From an uncultured Bacteroidales bacterium (GTDB taxonomy: Bacteria; Bacteroidota; Bacteroidia; Bacteroidales; Paludibacteraceae), in NCBI GenBank assembly GCA_902779705.1, contig CACZCR010000008.1, forward strand, positions 1 through 62,314: 62,314 nucleotides of DNA, read 5' to 3'. Made by a program: the position numbers and the translations under genes. A model generated the notes under the pieces. The model did not search any database and was not told the DNA's origin. It worked only from the letters and a program-made list of their open reading frames with translations. This document shows positions 6,187 to 15,416 of this stretch, one piece after another. Positions within the stretch are counted from its first letter, which is position 1; every line of letters starts with the position of its first letter.

Positions 6187-7233
6187 ATGGATCTGCATTG
6201 TGAAATGCTTCTGGACGAGTACCGCGCGCAGTTGCCGGTGTTCGAGCGGATGCAAAAGGAGGTGGAGCGTATATTGAATGACGCGCTCCAGCGTAGCGGC
6301 TTGATGGTTACCGCCGTCACGTCGCGCATCAAGACCGAGCAGAGTCTGAGCGGTAAGTTGGCGTTGAAGGGCGCTAAGTACGCGAGCCTGAGCGATATAA
6401 CCGACATTCTGGGTGCCCGCATCGTGACGTTCTATACCGACGATGTGGACCGCATCGCCGCGATAGTGGAGCAGCTGTTTGAGATCGACTGGCAGAACTC
6501 GGTTGACAAGCGTATGCTGCACCAGCTGGACAGCTTCGGCTATAACTCGGTTCACTATATATGCAAGTTGCCGGGCTATGACTACCGGTTTGAGTTGCAG
6601 TTGCGCACCACCTTGCAGCACGCCTGGGCAACGATCAACCACGACACGGGGTATAAGACCGGCGTGGAGATCCCGCGTGAGTACCTGCGCCGCATCAACC
6701 GTCTGGCGGGTATACTGGAGATGGCCGACGATGAGTTCAGCCGCATCCGTGCGGAGATAACCGACTATCGTCGCCGCGTGCAGACGCTGGTGCAGAACGG
6801 CAAGCTGGATGACGTGCAACTGGATGGTGACACGTTCAACAGCTATCTGCAGGCTCGGCCTTTTGACCGTCTCAACCGCCGCATCGCCGCGATCAACCAA
6901 GCCGAGATACAAGAGGTGCCGCTGATGCGCTTTCTGCGGGTGTTCCTGGCCTTCGGATGCAAGACCCTGGGCGATGTGCAACGACTGGTTAAACAGTACG
7001 AAGAGAATGCTTACCGGTTGGCGCGGTATCAGTTGGGCAATACCGACCTGGATATCATCTCGTCGTCGGTGGGTGTGCAGAACATCTGCATCGTCTGCAT
7101 CCTGGCCACCGGAGGCGGTAAGATGGGACTGGTAAGACTGTTCGATGCGTTGAACGGACACAACAGCCAGAACGAAGCCATCGCCGAGATGACCTATGAA
7201 CAAGCAATGAAGATAATGGCTAATGGTAAATGA
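6187..7233 (+). CDS. RelA/SpoT-domain alarmone synthetase (small, HD-less)
   Basis: A 348-residue protein with a (p)ppGpp-synthetase domain at about residues 40-170: substrate-site segments LKGAKYASLSDITDILGARI (Arg, Asp), FGYNSVHY and ELQLRTTLQHAWATINHD. It should transfer pyrophosphate from ATP to GTP/GDP. There is no HD hydrolase domain and no TGS/ACT tail, so it is a small alarmone synthetase with a ~150-residue helical C-terminus. A matching HD hydrolase lies one gene downstream. The stop codon (7231-7233) lies inside a heptamer array. A toxic-SAS/antitoxin pairing is possible but unproven. Confidence 0.88.
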   Translation: MDLHCEMLLDEYRAQLPVFERMQKEVERILNDALQRSGLMVTAVTSRIKTEQSLSGKLALKGAKYASLSDITDILGARIVTFYTDDVDRIAAIVEQLFEIDWQNSVDKRMLHQLDSFGYNSVHYICKLPGYDYRFELQLRTTLQHAWATINHDTGYKTGVEIPREYLRRINRLAGILEMADDEFSRIRAEITDYRRRVQTLVQNGKLDDVQLDGDTFNSYLQARPFDRLNRRIAAINQAEIQEVPLMRFLRVFLAFGCKTLGDVQRLVKQYEENAYRLARYQLGNTDLDIISSSVGVQNICIVCILATGGGKMGLVRLFDALNGHNSQNEAIAEMTYEQAMKIMANGK

Positions 7234-7267
7234 TAAATCGTAAATCATAAATCGTCAAATCGTAAAT
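7227..7267 (+). repeat. Heptamer array containing a stop codon
   Basis: Units TAAATGA, TAAATCG, TAAATCA, TAAATCG and variants. The first unit contains the TGA stop of the synthetase gene; the array ends 6 nt before the next ATG. Confidence 0.85.
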
Positions 7268-7273
7268 ATTTTT

Positions 7274-8158
7274 ATGGAACCAATTAAGATAGATCTGAAC
7301 GACTATATCCGCACCGGCGAAGGAGCCAATGGTGCCAGTTATAACCACAAGACCGACCCGTCGGTGATGATGAAGCTGTACTTGCGCAATTTTGAGTCGG
7401 CTCGTACCGAACTGGAGATGGCCAAGAAAGTGTATGCTATGGGTATACCCAGTCCCGAACCGGGTGACCTGGTGACGGATGGCGAGCGGATGGGTATTCG
7501 TTTTCGCCGAATAGAGGGCAAGAAAAGCTATTCTCGCGCTTGTGGCGATAACCCGGAGAAGACCGACGAGTATGCGCGTGAGTTCGCGCAGATGTGCCTG
7601 AAGCTGCATAATACACACGTGGACACAACGCTGTTTGAGGACGTCAAAAAGCGTCAGTATAAGTTGCTGGACGAGAACCCGTTCTTCACGGACGAGGAGA
7701 AAGCCAAACTGCGTGCGTTCATCGCTGCCGCGCCCGATACGGATACGGCTATCCATGGGGATCTGCAGTTCTCGAACGGTATCTTTGTGGACGAAGGGCC
7801 GAATGGCGAAGGTCGACAGCAGTATTTTATCGACTTGGGCGATTTCTGCTACGGCTATCCGATGTTCGATCTGGGTATGGTGTATCTATGCTGCAAGCTC
7901 AATGAGGAGGCATGGACGATGGAGCAGTATCATATGTCTAATGCCACGGCTGCCCGTTTCTGGGACGCGTTTGCAGATGCGTATTTCCATTCGCCCGACT
8001 GCCCGATCGAAGGCTGCGGGCCGGATGCCGATCTGGAGCAGATAGAGCAAGTGGTGCGTGTGTATGCAGGATTGAAGACCCTGCTGATAGAGAGTTGTAC
8101 CCACCATCCGATGCCGGAGTTTAGGGCGGTATTGGCTGAAAACATTTTAGCAGAGTGA
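7274..8158 (+). CDS. APH-type phosphotransferase (TIGR02172-like)
   Basis: A 294-residue aminoglycoside-phosphotransferase/choline-kinase fold. Visible: N-terminal glycine-rich turn (GEGANGASY), a Lys-bearing strand (SVMMKLYL), catalytic loop AIHGDLQFSNGIF (Asp, Asn), and the DFG analogue IDLGDFCYGYPMFDLGM. It resembles a family of unknown substrate common in gut anaerobes and is unlikely to be a drug-resistance enzyme. It lies between the alarmone synthetase and the HD hydrolase, with repeat blocks on both sides, so it may be co-regulated with nucleotide stress signalling. Substrate unknown. Confidence 0.78.
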   Translation: MEPIKIDLNDYIRTGEGANGASYNHKTDPSVMMKLYLRNFESARTELEMAKKVYAMGIPSPEPGDLVTDGERMGIRFRRIEGKKSYSRACGDNPEKTDEYAREFAQMCLKLHNTHVDTTLFEDVKKRQYKLLDENPFFTDEEKAKLRAFIAAAPDTDTAIHGDLQFSNGIFVDEGPNGEGRQQYFIDLGDFCYGYPMFDLGMVYLCCKLNEEAWTMEQYHMSNATAARFWDAFADAYFHSPDCPIEGCGPDADLEQIEQVVRVYAGLKTLLIESCTHHPMPEFRAVLAENILAE

Positions 8159-8262
8159 CAATTGGACAAGTGACGATTGGACAATTGATTGAATTATTGA
8201 ACAATTGAACAATTATAAAAATCGTCAATAAATCGTAAATCGTAAATCGTAAAATCGTAAAT
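8156..8262 (+). repeat. Long junction repeat, copy 2
   Basis: Starts with the TGA stop of the kinase-like gene, continues with TTGGACAA and TAAATCG-type words, and ends 8 nt before the ATG of the HD gene. Over about 97 nt it differs from the copy at 56169-56270 at only a few positions. Confidence 0.88.
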
Positions 8263-8270
8263 TTAATTTG

Positions 8271-8861
8271 ATGGCAAACAAATACCTGGACACCGACTTA
8301 TTGGACCGCGCTATTATCTTCGCGGTGAAGGCGCACCATAACACTGAGCGTCGCGGCAAGGGTTTTCCCTATATCGTTCATCCGATGGAGGCCGTAGAGA
8401 TAGTGGCTACGATGACATCCGATCAGGAGTTGCTGGCCGCTGCGGCTTTGCATGATGCGGTAGAAGATACCGATGTGACGGTGGAGCAGTTGCGCGCGGC
8501 CTTTGGCGATCGTGTGGCCGAACTGGTGCACGCGGAGAGTGACCAGTTGGATGGTCAGGTGTTCACCGGCGCTGCGAACGAGGCCGAGACCTGGCACCAA
8601 CGCAAACAGGCGGCTATAGACCGTTTGGCTATGGCGAGTCACGATGCTAAGATCGTGGCGATGGGCGACAAGTTGAGCAACATGCGTGCCATCTGGCGTG
8701 ACTATCAGATGAAGGGCGATGAGCTATGGCAGATCTTCCACGTCAAGGACCAAGCGTCCCACGAGTGGCACTACCGCGGGTTGGCGGCGTCGCTCAAGGA
8801 GTTGGAAGATACGTTTGCGTATAGGGAGTTTGTGAGGCTCATAGATGAAGTGTTTGCGTGA
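8271..8861 (+). CDS. HD-domain alarmone hydrolase (MESH1/SAH-like)
   Basis: A 196-residue single-domain HD phosphohydrolase of the SpoT/MESH1 type, expected to remove the 3'-pyrophosphate from (p)ppGpp. Metal and substrate motifs: HHNTERRGKGFPYIVHP (His), ALHDAVEDT (HD plus ED) and MGDKLSNMR (Asp, Asn). ATG 8271 is used; a TTG at 8268 immediately precedes it. It forms a natural pair with the synthetase at 6187-7233. Its last four bases (GTGA) overlap the start of the next gene, so the two are probably translationally coupled. Confidence 0.85.
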   Translation: MANKYLDTDLLDRAIIFAVKAHHNTERRGKGFPYIVHPMEAVEIVATMTSDQELLAAAALHDAVEDTDVTVEQLRAAFGDRVAELVHAESDQLDGQVFTGAANEAETWHQRKQAAIDRLAMASHDAKIVAMGDKLSNMRAIWRDYQMKGDELWQIFHVKDQASHEWHYRGLAASLKELEDTFAYREFVRLIDEVFA

Positions 8862-9661
8862 GGGTTCTTTTTGAACATATTGATAATGCGCGGGATTTGG
8901 GAGGAATGATCGGCGCGGGAGGACGAGAGATACGTCCGCATCGGCTGTTGCGTACGGCTCATCTGCATGATGCGACGGACAATGATGTGGAGCGGCTGAA
9001 AAGGGAGTATAACCTATGCCGGATCTTTGACTTCCGCTCGATGAACGAGTTTAACGTGGTGCCTGATCGCGAGATAGAAGGGGTGCAACATCACCTGCTG
9101 CCGACCATCGATATGCGTGCCGAGCAGGATACGGGTAAGCCGATACCGGAGGAGGCGTTCTTTGAGTTGGACCGCCACATCGTCAACTACTCGTTCTACC
9201 CGGAGGTGCAGCAGATGGCGGCGAATATGTACCCGTCGTTGATACGTTCGGAGTTCTCGCAGTTGCAGTATGCCGCCTTTCTGAGGCTGATCGTCGAGGC
9301 ACCCGAAGATGGCGGACTGCTTTGGCATTGTGCGCAAGGCAAGGACCGAACCGGCTGGGGAGCGGCGTTTGTGATGTTTGCGCTGGGTGTGGAACGTGAG
9401 GCCGTAATAGCCGATTTTGACCTAAGCAACGAGGCGTATCGACCTATCGTGGAGCGACTGAACAACGATATCATCCAGCGTGGAGGCGGCGAGGCAGAGA
9501 TGGCCGTAATACAGGCGTTTATGGGTGTTTCGACTGCTAATTTTATCAAGACCCTGGAACTGATTGACCGCGAGTATGGCGGCATGAAAGCGTATCTGAA
9601 CGATATACTGTGCTTGACGCACGAAGATATACAGCTGTTACGCAAACGATTCTTGGTATAG
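8858..9661 (+). CDS. Tyrosine/serine protein phosphatase family protein
   Basis: A 267-residue protein of the cysteine-based phosphatase family (Y_phosphatase3). The N-terminal NARDLGG motif and the P-loop HCAQGKDRTGWG (Cys nucleophile, Arg in C-x5-R) are intact; a general-acid Asp upstream is plausible. It probably dephosphorylates phosphoprotein or phosphoinositide-like substrates. Translation would start at GTG 8858, overlapping the HD gene stop by GTGA. It ends one base before the addA ATG, making it a bridge between the signalling block and the recombination operon. Confidence 0.82.
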   Translation: MRVLFEHIDNARDLGGMIGAGGREIRPHRLLRTAHLHDATDNDVERLKREYNLCRIFDFRSMNEFNVVPDREIEGVQHHLLPTIDMRAEQDTGKPIPEEAFFELDRHIVNYSFYPEVQQMAANMYPSLIRSEFSQLQYAAFLRLIVEAPEDGGLLWHCAQGKDRTGWGAAFVMFALGVEREAVIADFDLSNEAYRPIVERLNNDIIQRGGGEAEMAVIQAFMGVSTANFIKTLELIDREYGGMKAYLNDILCLTHEDIQLLRKRFLV

Positions 9662-9662
9662 G

Positions 9663-12600
9663 ATGAGCAACGCAATCAACATATGTAAGGCTTCGGCGGG
9701 TACGGGCAAGACCTTTACCCTGGCGGCGTACTATGTGGGACTGTTGCTGCGCGGGGTGAGTTATCGCAATATACTGGCGGTCACTTTCACCAACAAAGCG
9801 ACGGCCGAGATGCGGGTGCGTATACTGGGTTATCTGTATGCGATCGCCAATGGCGCGCAAGAGGTGGTCCCGTTTGTTGAGAAAGCTCTGGGTAAGCGCA
9901 TAGACGCTATCGGCGAGGATATTCGTCATCGTGCCGCCGAGTGCTTTGAGCAGATGTTGCTGGACTATGACAATGTGCAGGTGCAGACGATCGATTCGTT
10001 TCTGCTGACCCTGCTGACGGGTATGGCGGGTGTGCTGCGTATGTCAACGGGTTTGAGTACCGAACTGGATATCGACTATGTCATCGGCCGTGCGGTAGAT
10101 AAGTTGCTGACGGGCGCGATGACGCCGGAGGTGGAGAAGCTGTTGAAGCAGTATCTGAATGTGCAGCTGGACAACGAGCGCACGTGGGATGTGCGTAAGG
10201 CGGTCAAGGACATGGCCGTCAGGTTGTATCAGGAGCGGGTGCAGATGTTGGAAACGGATGGTAAGATTGTGTTTGATGCAGCCACTATAGCGCGCTATCG
10301 GACTCATCTGCAGCAGGTGTGGAAGAACTTGGAGGAGCGTAAGCCGTTGGAGCAGCTACTGGCTCAGGCGGCGCCGTTGATAGATATGGATCAGCCGCAT
10401 GGCAGAGACCTGAGCAGAGCCTATGAGCGCTTGCACGAGTCGCTGACAGCGCCGGACAAGATGAAGACAGAGGAGCTGTTCTGCGGGTTGACCGACAAGC
10501 AGATGGCCGATGCTCCGCAATGGAACAAGCAGCCGGCGGCGATGATGATGGTGGAGGCTACGCGATTGGGCAAACAGCTGCGTGAACCGTATCTGACCAT
10601 CAAACTGAGTACGGGTTTCAGCTACGAGATGCAACTGATGAGTGCTCTTCGAGCGTTGATAGCTGAGACCTTGGCCGAACAGAATAGCGCGTTGCTGGCG
10701 CAGACAGCTTCTATCCTGCACGAAGCCCTGAAAGCGGGCGATGCCGATTTTATCTTAGAGAAAGCCGGTATACGGTATCACCATATACTGATAGACGAGT
10801 TTCAGGACACCAGCCGGTTGCAATGGCAGGTGTTCAAACCGTTGTTGGAGGAGTTGATGGCCAGTGGCGGTAACAGCGTGCTGATCGTAGGCGATATCAA
10901 ACAGAGTATCTACCGCTGGCGTAACGGCGACTGGAGTATTATGGCCGGGTTGGAAGGCAAGGAGGAACAACTGGTGCGTAATTTCCGCAGCCGTCGTGTG
11001 GTGGTGGAGCAGAACCTGAGGCTGTTTGATCATGTGGTAGCCCATGCGCCGGAAGAGCAGCAGACGATCTTCCAATCGATCTACGGCGAGGGTTATGACG
11101 GGCAGAACATACAGAACTACTACCGTCCGGGTCGCGAAGGCGGGTTTGTGCAGATGAGAGGCTACGTGACGGGCAAAGGCGATGAGCATGCAGCGGAACG
11201 GGTGGTGCTGGGGATGTTCGATACGATGGAGGAACTGCTCAAGAAGGGTGCGTTGCCATCCCATATGATGGTGCTTGTGCGTGGACACAAAGAGGCGCAG
11301 CTGATCACGGACATGCATGCTACGCTGGCTGAGGAGAGCTATCCGCTGTTGCGTCGAGCAGCCATTGTAGAGGCCGCCAGCTATCAGTTGCAAGCAGCCC
11401 GTAGTGTACAAGCTGTGGTCAACGGCATACGCTATATGCACACCAAGGACCGCCTGGCCGCACAGATGGTGGTGCAGTTGACGCGCAGGTTGGATGCGAT
11501 AGAAGGACTGGAGCAGATCAACCCGCAGTTGCCGTTGTATGAGTTGGTGAGCGAAGTGATACGACTGCTCTTATGCGACAACGAGGGACGCTATCAAGAG
11601 GGCGAAGTGGCGTATGTCAACTGTCTGCTGGACAGCATACGCAGTTATGTGACGCAGTACGGCAGCGATACGGAGGAGTGGCTCAGATACTGGGACGAGC
11701 AGATGTGCAAGCAGGCTATTCCTGCTCCGACGGGTGAAGCCATCCGCATCATGACCATCCATACGAGCAAGGGACTGGAAGCGCAGACGGTGTTTGTGCC
11801 GTTCTGCCAATGGTCCAAAGAGGTGTCTAAGTTTGGTACCGTTTGGTGCGAGGCCCGGTATGCGCAAGCGGATGGCAAGCCGATGGGCTATCTGCCGATA
11901 CAGGACGGCAAGGCTGCCGCCGATTCGGCGTATAAGGAGGAGATTGCTGAAGAGCATGACAAAGAGCGCATCGAGAACCTGAACCTGCTATATGTGGCGT
12001 TGACGCGTGCGGTGGATAACCTGTATGTGTCGGCCTTGTTCAACCGGACGAAGAAAGATGGCATCAGCACCAGTCATGTGGGCGATTATGTGGCTAAGGC
12101 ATGGGGACTGGATCTGAGCAGCCTGGAGATGGGCGAGCAGGACGAGGTGAGCTTTGGCGAATCCGTGATAGCGGCCGCCAAGCAGCAGGAGCAAGGGGTG
12201 TTTGACTTCAACGGCAGCCCGAACCGCGATGTGGTGGTATGGAGCAACGGGGATAGGGTGCGGTTTGTGCAGTCGCAAGAGTGTATGCGCTATATCGAGA
12301 TGGGTGAGGAAGCCGACCGTCGTGCCGCACGCATAGACGAGGGCAATCTGTGCCACGAGATTTTTGCCGCCATGCAGACTATCGACGACCTGAATGGCGT
12401 GATGGATGATTTTGTCAGTAGGGGACTGATCCAGTCCCCAGAGCAGCGTCAGACGATTGAGGCGCTGATCAACAACGCGTGGACCAACGACAAGATGACC
12501 GATTGGTTCACCAACCCCTGGACGGTAGATCGCGAACAGGCGATTTTTATGCACGGCAAAGAGTATAGACCTGACCGTGTGATGACCGACCGGGCGACAG

Positions 12601-12758
12601 GCAGAGCCATCGTGCTGGACTATAAGTTCGGCCACGAAGATAAGAAATACTACGACCAAGTACGTACCTACATGCGGGCTATGGAGCTGTTGGGTTATGA
12701 GCATGTGGAGGGTTACCTGTGGTACGCACGAACAGGTGAATTGAAACAAGTGAAATGA
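9663..12758 (+). CDS. addA: AddA/RecB-like helicase-nuclease
   Basis: A 1031-residue UvrD-family helicase with a C-terminal RecB-type nuclease. Motifs in order: Walker A ASAGTGKTFTLA near residue 9, LAVTFTNKATAEMR, Walker B LIDEFQDTSRLQWQ near 375, GDIKQSIYRWRNGD, MTIHTSKGLEAQTV, LLYVALTRAVDNLYV, and a PD-(D/E)xK nuclease site YRPDRVM...AIVLDYKFG near the end. With the next gene it should resect double-strand breaks for RecA loading. The ATG lies one base after the phosphatase stop; the stop overlaps the addB start by ATGA. Length is typical for Bacteroidales AddA. Confidence 0.88.
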   Translation: MSNAINICKASAGTGKTFTLAAYYVGLLLRGVSYRNILAVTFTNKATAEMRVRILGYLYAIANGAQEVVPFVEKALGKRIDAIGEDIRHRAAECFEQMLLDYDNVQVQTIDSFLLTLLTGMAGVLRMSTGLSTELDIDYVIGRAVDKLLTGAMTPEVEKLLKQYLNVQLDNERTWDVRKAVKDMAVRLYQERVQMLETDGKIVFDAATIARYRTHLQQVWKNLEERKPLEQLLAQAAPLIDMDQPHGRDLSRAYERLHESLTAPDKMKTEELFCGLTDKQMADAPQWNKQPAAMMMVEATRLGKQLREPYLTIKLSTGFSYEMQLMSALRALIAETLAEQNSALLAQTASILHEALKAGDADFILEKAGIRYHHILIDEFQDTSRLQWQVFKPLLEELMASGGNSVLIVGDIKQSIYRWRNGDWSIMAGLEGKEEQLVRNFRSRRVVVEQNLRLFDHVVAHAPEEQQTIFQSIYGEGYDGQNIQNYYRPGREGGFVQMRGYVTGKGDEHAAERVVLGMFDTMEELLKKGALPSHMMVLVRGHKEAQLITDMHATLAEESYPLLRRAAIVEAASYQLQAARSVQAVVNGIRYMHTKDRLAAQMVVQLTRRLDAIEGLEQINPQLPLYELVSEVIRLLLCDNEGRYQEGEVAYVNCLLDSIRSYVTQYGSDTEEWLRYWDEQMCKQAIPAPTGEAIRIMTIHTSKGLEAQTVFVPFCQWSKEVSKFGTVWCEARYAQADGKPMGYLPIQDGKAAADSAYKEEIAEEHDKERIENLNLLYVALTRAVDNLYVSALFNRTKKDGISTSHVGDYVAKAWGLDLSSLEMGEQDEVSFGESVIAAAKQQEQGVFDFNGSPNRDVVVWSNGDRVRFVQSQECMRYIEMGEEADRRAARIDEGNLCHEIFAAMQTIDDLNGVMDDFVSRGLIQSPEQRQTIEALINNAWTNDKMTDWFTNPWTVDREQAIFMHGKEYRPDRVMTDRATGRAIVLDYKFGHEDKKYYDQVRTYMRAMELLGYEHVEGYLWYARTGELKQVK

Positions 12759-15406
12759 ACGGCTTTGTACAACAAACGGCGCAGTCTATCTGCGAGCGTC
12801 TGGGCTGGGAGGCGCTAAGGACAACCACGTTGGTGTTGCCCTCACAACGTGCCGGCTTGATGCTGCGCGAGGAGCTGATGCAGCTGCAGCAACTGAGCGG
12901 CCGCGGGGCAGTCTATGCGCCTACGGTACAAACGCTCAGGCAGTTTATCGATGGTTTGAGCCCGTTGTATGCCGAAGATGAGTTGAAGACGATCATGCGG
13001 CTCTATACGCTCTATCGTCAGTACCTGGCGACCGAGCAAGACGAGTTGCCGCTGGATATGTTCTACGGCTGGGGACGGCAGATGATAGCCGATTTTACGA
13101 ATGTGGACGTGTCGATGTCGGCCGAGGAGGTGGAGCCGTTCTTCAGGCATGCGGTTGCTGCGCATGAGTTAAGCGAATGGCAACTGGATCAGGATACCGA
13201 AGAGCGCCTTCGCGCTCTGGTGAGGCCGAATGCCGCGCCGTTGTCGGAAGATATACAATCGATCCGAAATCAGTATAAGAACCTGTGGAGTAGGTTGTAT
13301 GAGTTGTACCGCAACCTGCATCAGCAGATGGCCGCTGAGCGCAAGGGCTACGAGGGCATGCGTTCGCGTAGTGTGATAGAGCATTGGGATGCGATTGCGC
13401 CGAAGCTGAAAGGCCGGACGTTTGTGTTTGTGGGCTTCAACTACCTGCTGCCGGTAGAGCGTGAGATCATGCTCAGGCTAAAGAACCAGTCGCTGTTCTA
13501 CTGGGATTATATACCCGATTTTGCAGCCAATAAGAAAGCGTTCTCGTTTGCGCAGTTGAACCAGAGTATACTGGGCAATGCCGCGCCGCCTAACCAATGG
13601 ACAGGGCGTAAGCAGGTGGATGTGATCAGTTGTTCGTCGTCTGCCTCACAGGCGCAGTATGTGCACGATTGGATGTGCAGGGCTTATACGGCCAAAGGGC
13701 AGCATGTGGCAGTTGTGATCTGCGACGAAGGGATGTTGGAGCCGGTGATCTATAGCCTGCCGTCTGTTCGGCTGGAGGGAAGCGATCAGGTGGAGCCTAT
13801 CAATATCACCAAAGGATTCCCGCTGCGCAACACCCGTGCTTTTGCGCGTGTGATGGCGATGCTGGATGGGATGGAGACCCTGGATGAGTTGTATGGTATG
13901 GCGGATAGGTTGGTGGAGAATGATGAGGAGCAGATCATGACCGATGACAGTTGGCATGGTTTGTTGGCTCAGGAGGCGTTGTTCCAGGTGCGCAAGTGCA
14001 TCAACCAGATGTGCGCGATGATAGCCGAGTATACGGATGTGCCGTTCACGGTCAAGCTGGTGCGTATGTTGCTGCGTCGTCAGATGGAGAATGTGACCAT
14101 GCCGTTCAACGGCGAACCGGTGACGGATCTGCAAGTGTTGGGTGTGCTGGAGACGCGTGTGCTGGATTTTGATAAGGTGTTGATGCTGAACGTAGAGGAA
14201 GGAATCGTGCCGCAGAAGAGTCACGATGTCAGTTTTATACCCTTCTACCTGCGCAAGGCTTATCATATGCAGACTGATGACGAACGGGCAACGGTGTATG
14301 CGTATAACTTCTTCAGATTGCTCAGTCGCACCCGCGAGGTGACGATGCTCTATACCTCCGCCGAAGCCAATGCCAACAGCCGAGGCTTGTCGCGCTTTGT
14401 GCTGCAGATGTTAGCCTCTGATCGGTTTGAGGTCAATAAGTACCAGCTGAACGAATCGGCTGATGTGGAGAGTGCGGATATACTGGACGAGCCGATCGAA
14501 CCGTTCTGTCGTACGTGGCTGTCGCCGAGTGCGATCAACAGTTATGTGGAGTGTCCTAAGAAGTTCTACTGGCAGTACGTGAAGGGGTTGCGCGAAGAAG
14601 AGACGCCGGATAGTGTGATGCCCAAGAACGAACTGGGAACGATGGTGCATAGGATGATGCAGTATCTGTATGCCGAGCGACTGGGTTGTGATGGTAGTTC
14701 GCCTAAGCAGGTGTTGGCAGAGCAGATACAGGCTATTCGAGGATCGGAGACGACTTTAAGCGAAGCGTTGGATAAGGCGTATGCCGAGTCTACGTATCGC
14801 CGCGAAGAGCATGTGATGGAGAACGAGGCGATATTGCGTTATGTGGATCATATCCTGGCGCGTGACGAGCAGGATGCTGCCGAGGGTTTGTATATATGGC
14901 AATTGGAGCAGCGTTATCGGATGCCGCTGGGTCAGATTGAGGGTCTGGGAGAGGTGCATGCCGAAGGTGTGGTGGATAGACTGGATATAGTAGGTCATCC
15001 GGGACAAGAACGATTGCGGGTGGTGGATTATAAGACCGGACGATATGACGAGAAGAAACTGTCGGCTACCGAGAAGGATGTGTTTGAGGACAAAGAGAAA
15101 GGCTATGTATTGCAGACCTTGTTGTATGCCGCCGCCGTGGCGCGGACGACGCGTACGAAATTGCCGATCGAGCCCAACCTGTTCTTCTGCACCAAGGACA
15201 TGCGTGGGTTGCAAACGACCGTGACGATGGGGGATGAGCCGGTGACGGACTATAAGAAGGCTAGCAAGTCGTTTGAGGAAGGACTGCAGAAACTGGTGCA
15301 GACGATCTATGACGACAAGCAGTTCGAAAAACAAGGGGAGAAGGCATGCTCGACGTATTGTCCGTTCCTGTTGTTGTGCGGACGCAAAGTGGAAAGAGAA
15401 GATTAA
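12755..15406 (+). CDS. addB: AddB-like nuclease subunit
   Basis: An 883-residue partner of AddA. The N-terminal part looks like an inactivated helicase (no good Walker A). The C-terminal PD-(D/E)xK nuclease domain has SPSAINSYVECPKKFYWQYV, then RVVDYKTGRYDEK. A Cys in VECPKK and three in CSTYCPFLLLCG fit the iron-sulfur staple that closes AddB-type nuclease domains. ATGA overlap with addA indicates coupled translation. The pair replaces RecBCD in this lineage. Confidence 0.85.
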   Translation: MNGFVQQTAQSICERLGWEALRTTTLVLPSQRAGLMLREELMQLQQLSGRGAVYAPTVQTLRQFIDGLSPLYAEDELKTIMRLYTLYRQYLATEQDELPLDMFYGWGRQMIADFTNVDVSMSAEEVEPFFRHAVAAHELSEWQLDQDTEERLRALVRPNAAPLSEDIQSIRNQYKNLWSRLYELYRNLHQQMAAERKGYEGMRSRSVIEHWDAIAPKLKGRTFVFVGFNYLLPVEREIMLRLKNQSLFYWDYIPDFAANKKAFSFAQLNQSILGNAAPPNQWTGRKQVDVISCSSSASQAQYVHDWMCRAYTAKGQHVAVVICDEGMLEPVIYSLPSVRLEGSDQVEPINITKGFPLRNTRAFARVMAMLDGMETLDELYGMADRLVENDEEQIMTDDSWHGLLAQEALFQVRKCINQMCAMIAEYTDVPFTVKLVRMLLRRQMENVTMPFNGEPVTDLQVLGVLETRVLDFDKVLMLNVEEGIVPQKSHDVSFIPFYLRKAYHMQTDDERATVYAYNFFRLLSRTREVTMLYTSAEANANSRGLSRFVLQMLASDRFEVNKYQLNESADVESADILDEPIEPFCRTWLSPSAINSYVECPKKFYWQYVKGLREEETPDSVMPKNELGTMVHRMMQYLYAERLGCDGSSPKQVLAEQIQAIRGSETTLSEALDKAYAESTYRREEHVMENEAILRYVDHILARDEQDAAEGLYIWQLEQRYRMPLGQIEGLGEVHAEGVVDRLDIVGHPGQERLRVVDYKTGRYDEKKLSATEKDVFEDKEKGYVLQTLLYAAAVARTTRTKLPIEPNLFFCTKDMRGLQTTVTMGDEPVTDYKKASKSFEEGLQKLVQTIYDDKQFEKQGEKACSTYCPFLLLCGRKVERED

Positions 15407-15416
15407 AAAACAGAAT

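Noticed and set aside
7274..8158. Aminoglycoside-resistance gene
   Set aside because: APH-like fold only; the family is widespread in gut anaerobes and not tied to drug resistance.
6067..8262. Repeat blocks as a CRISPR array
   Set aside because: Units are 7-8 nt with no spacers of constant length, and no cas genes are present.
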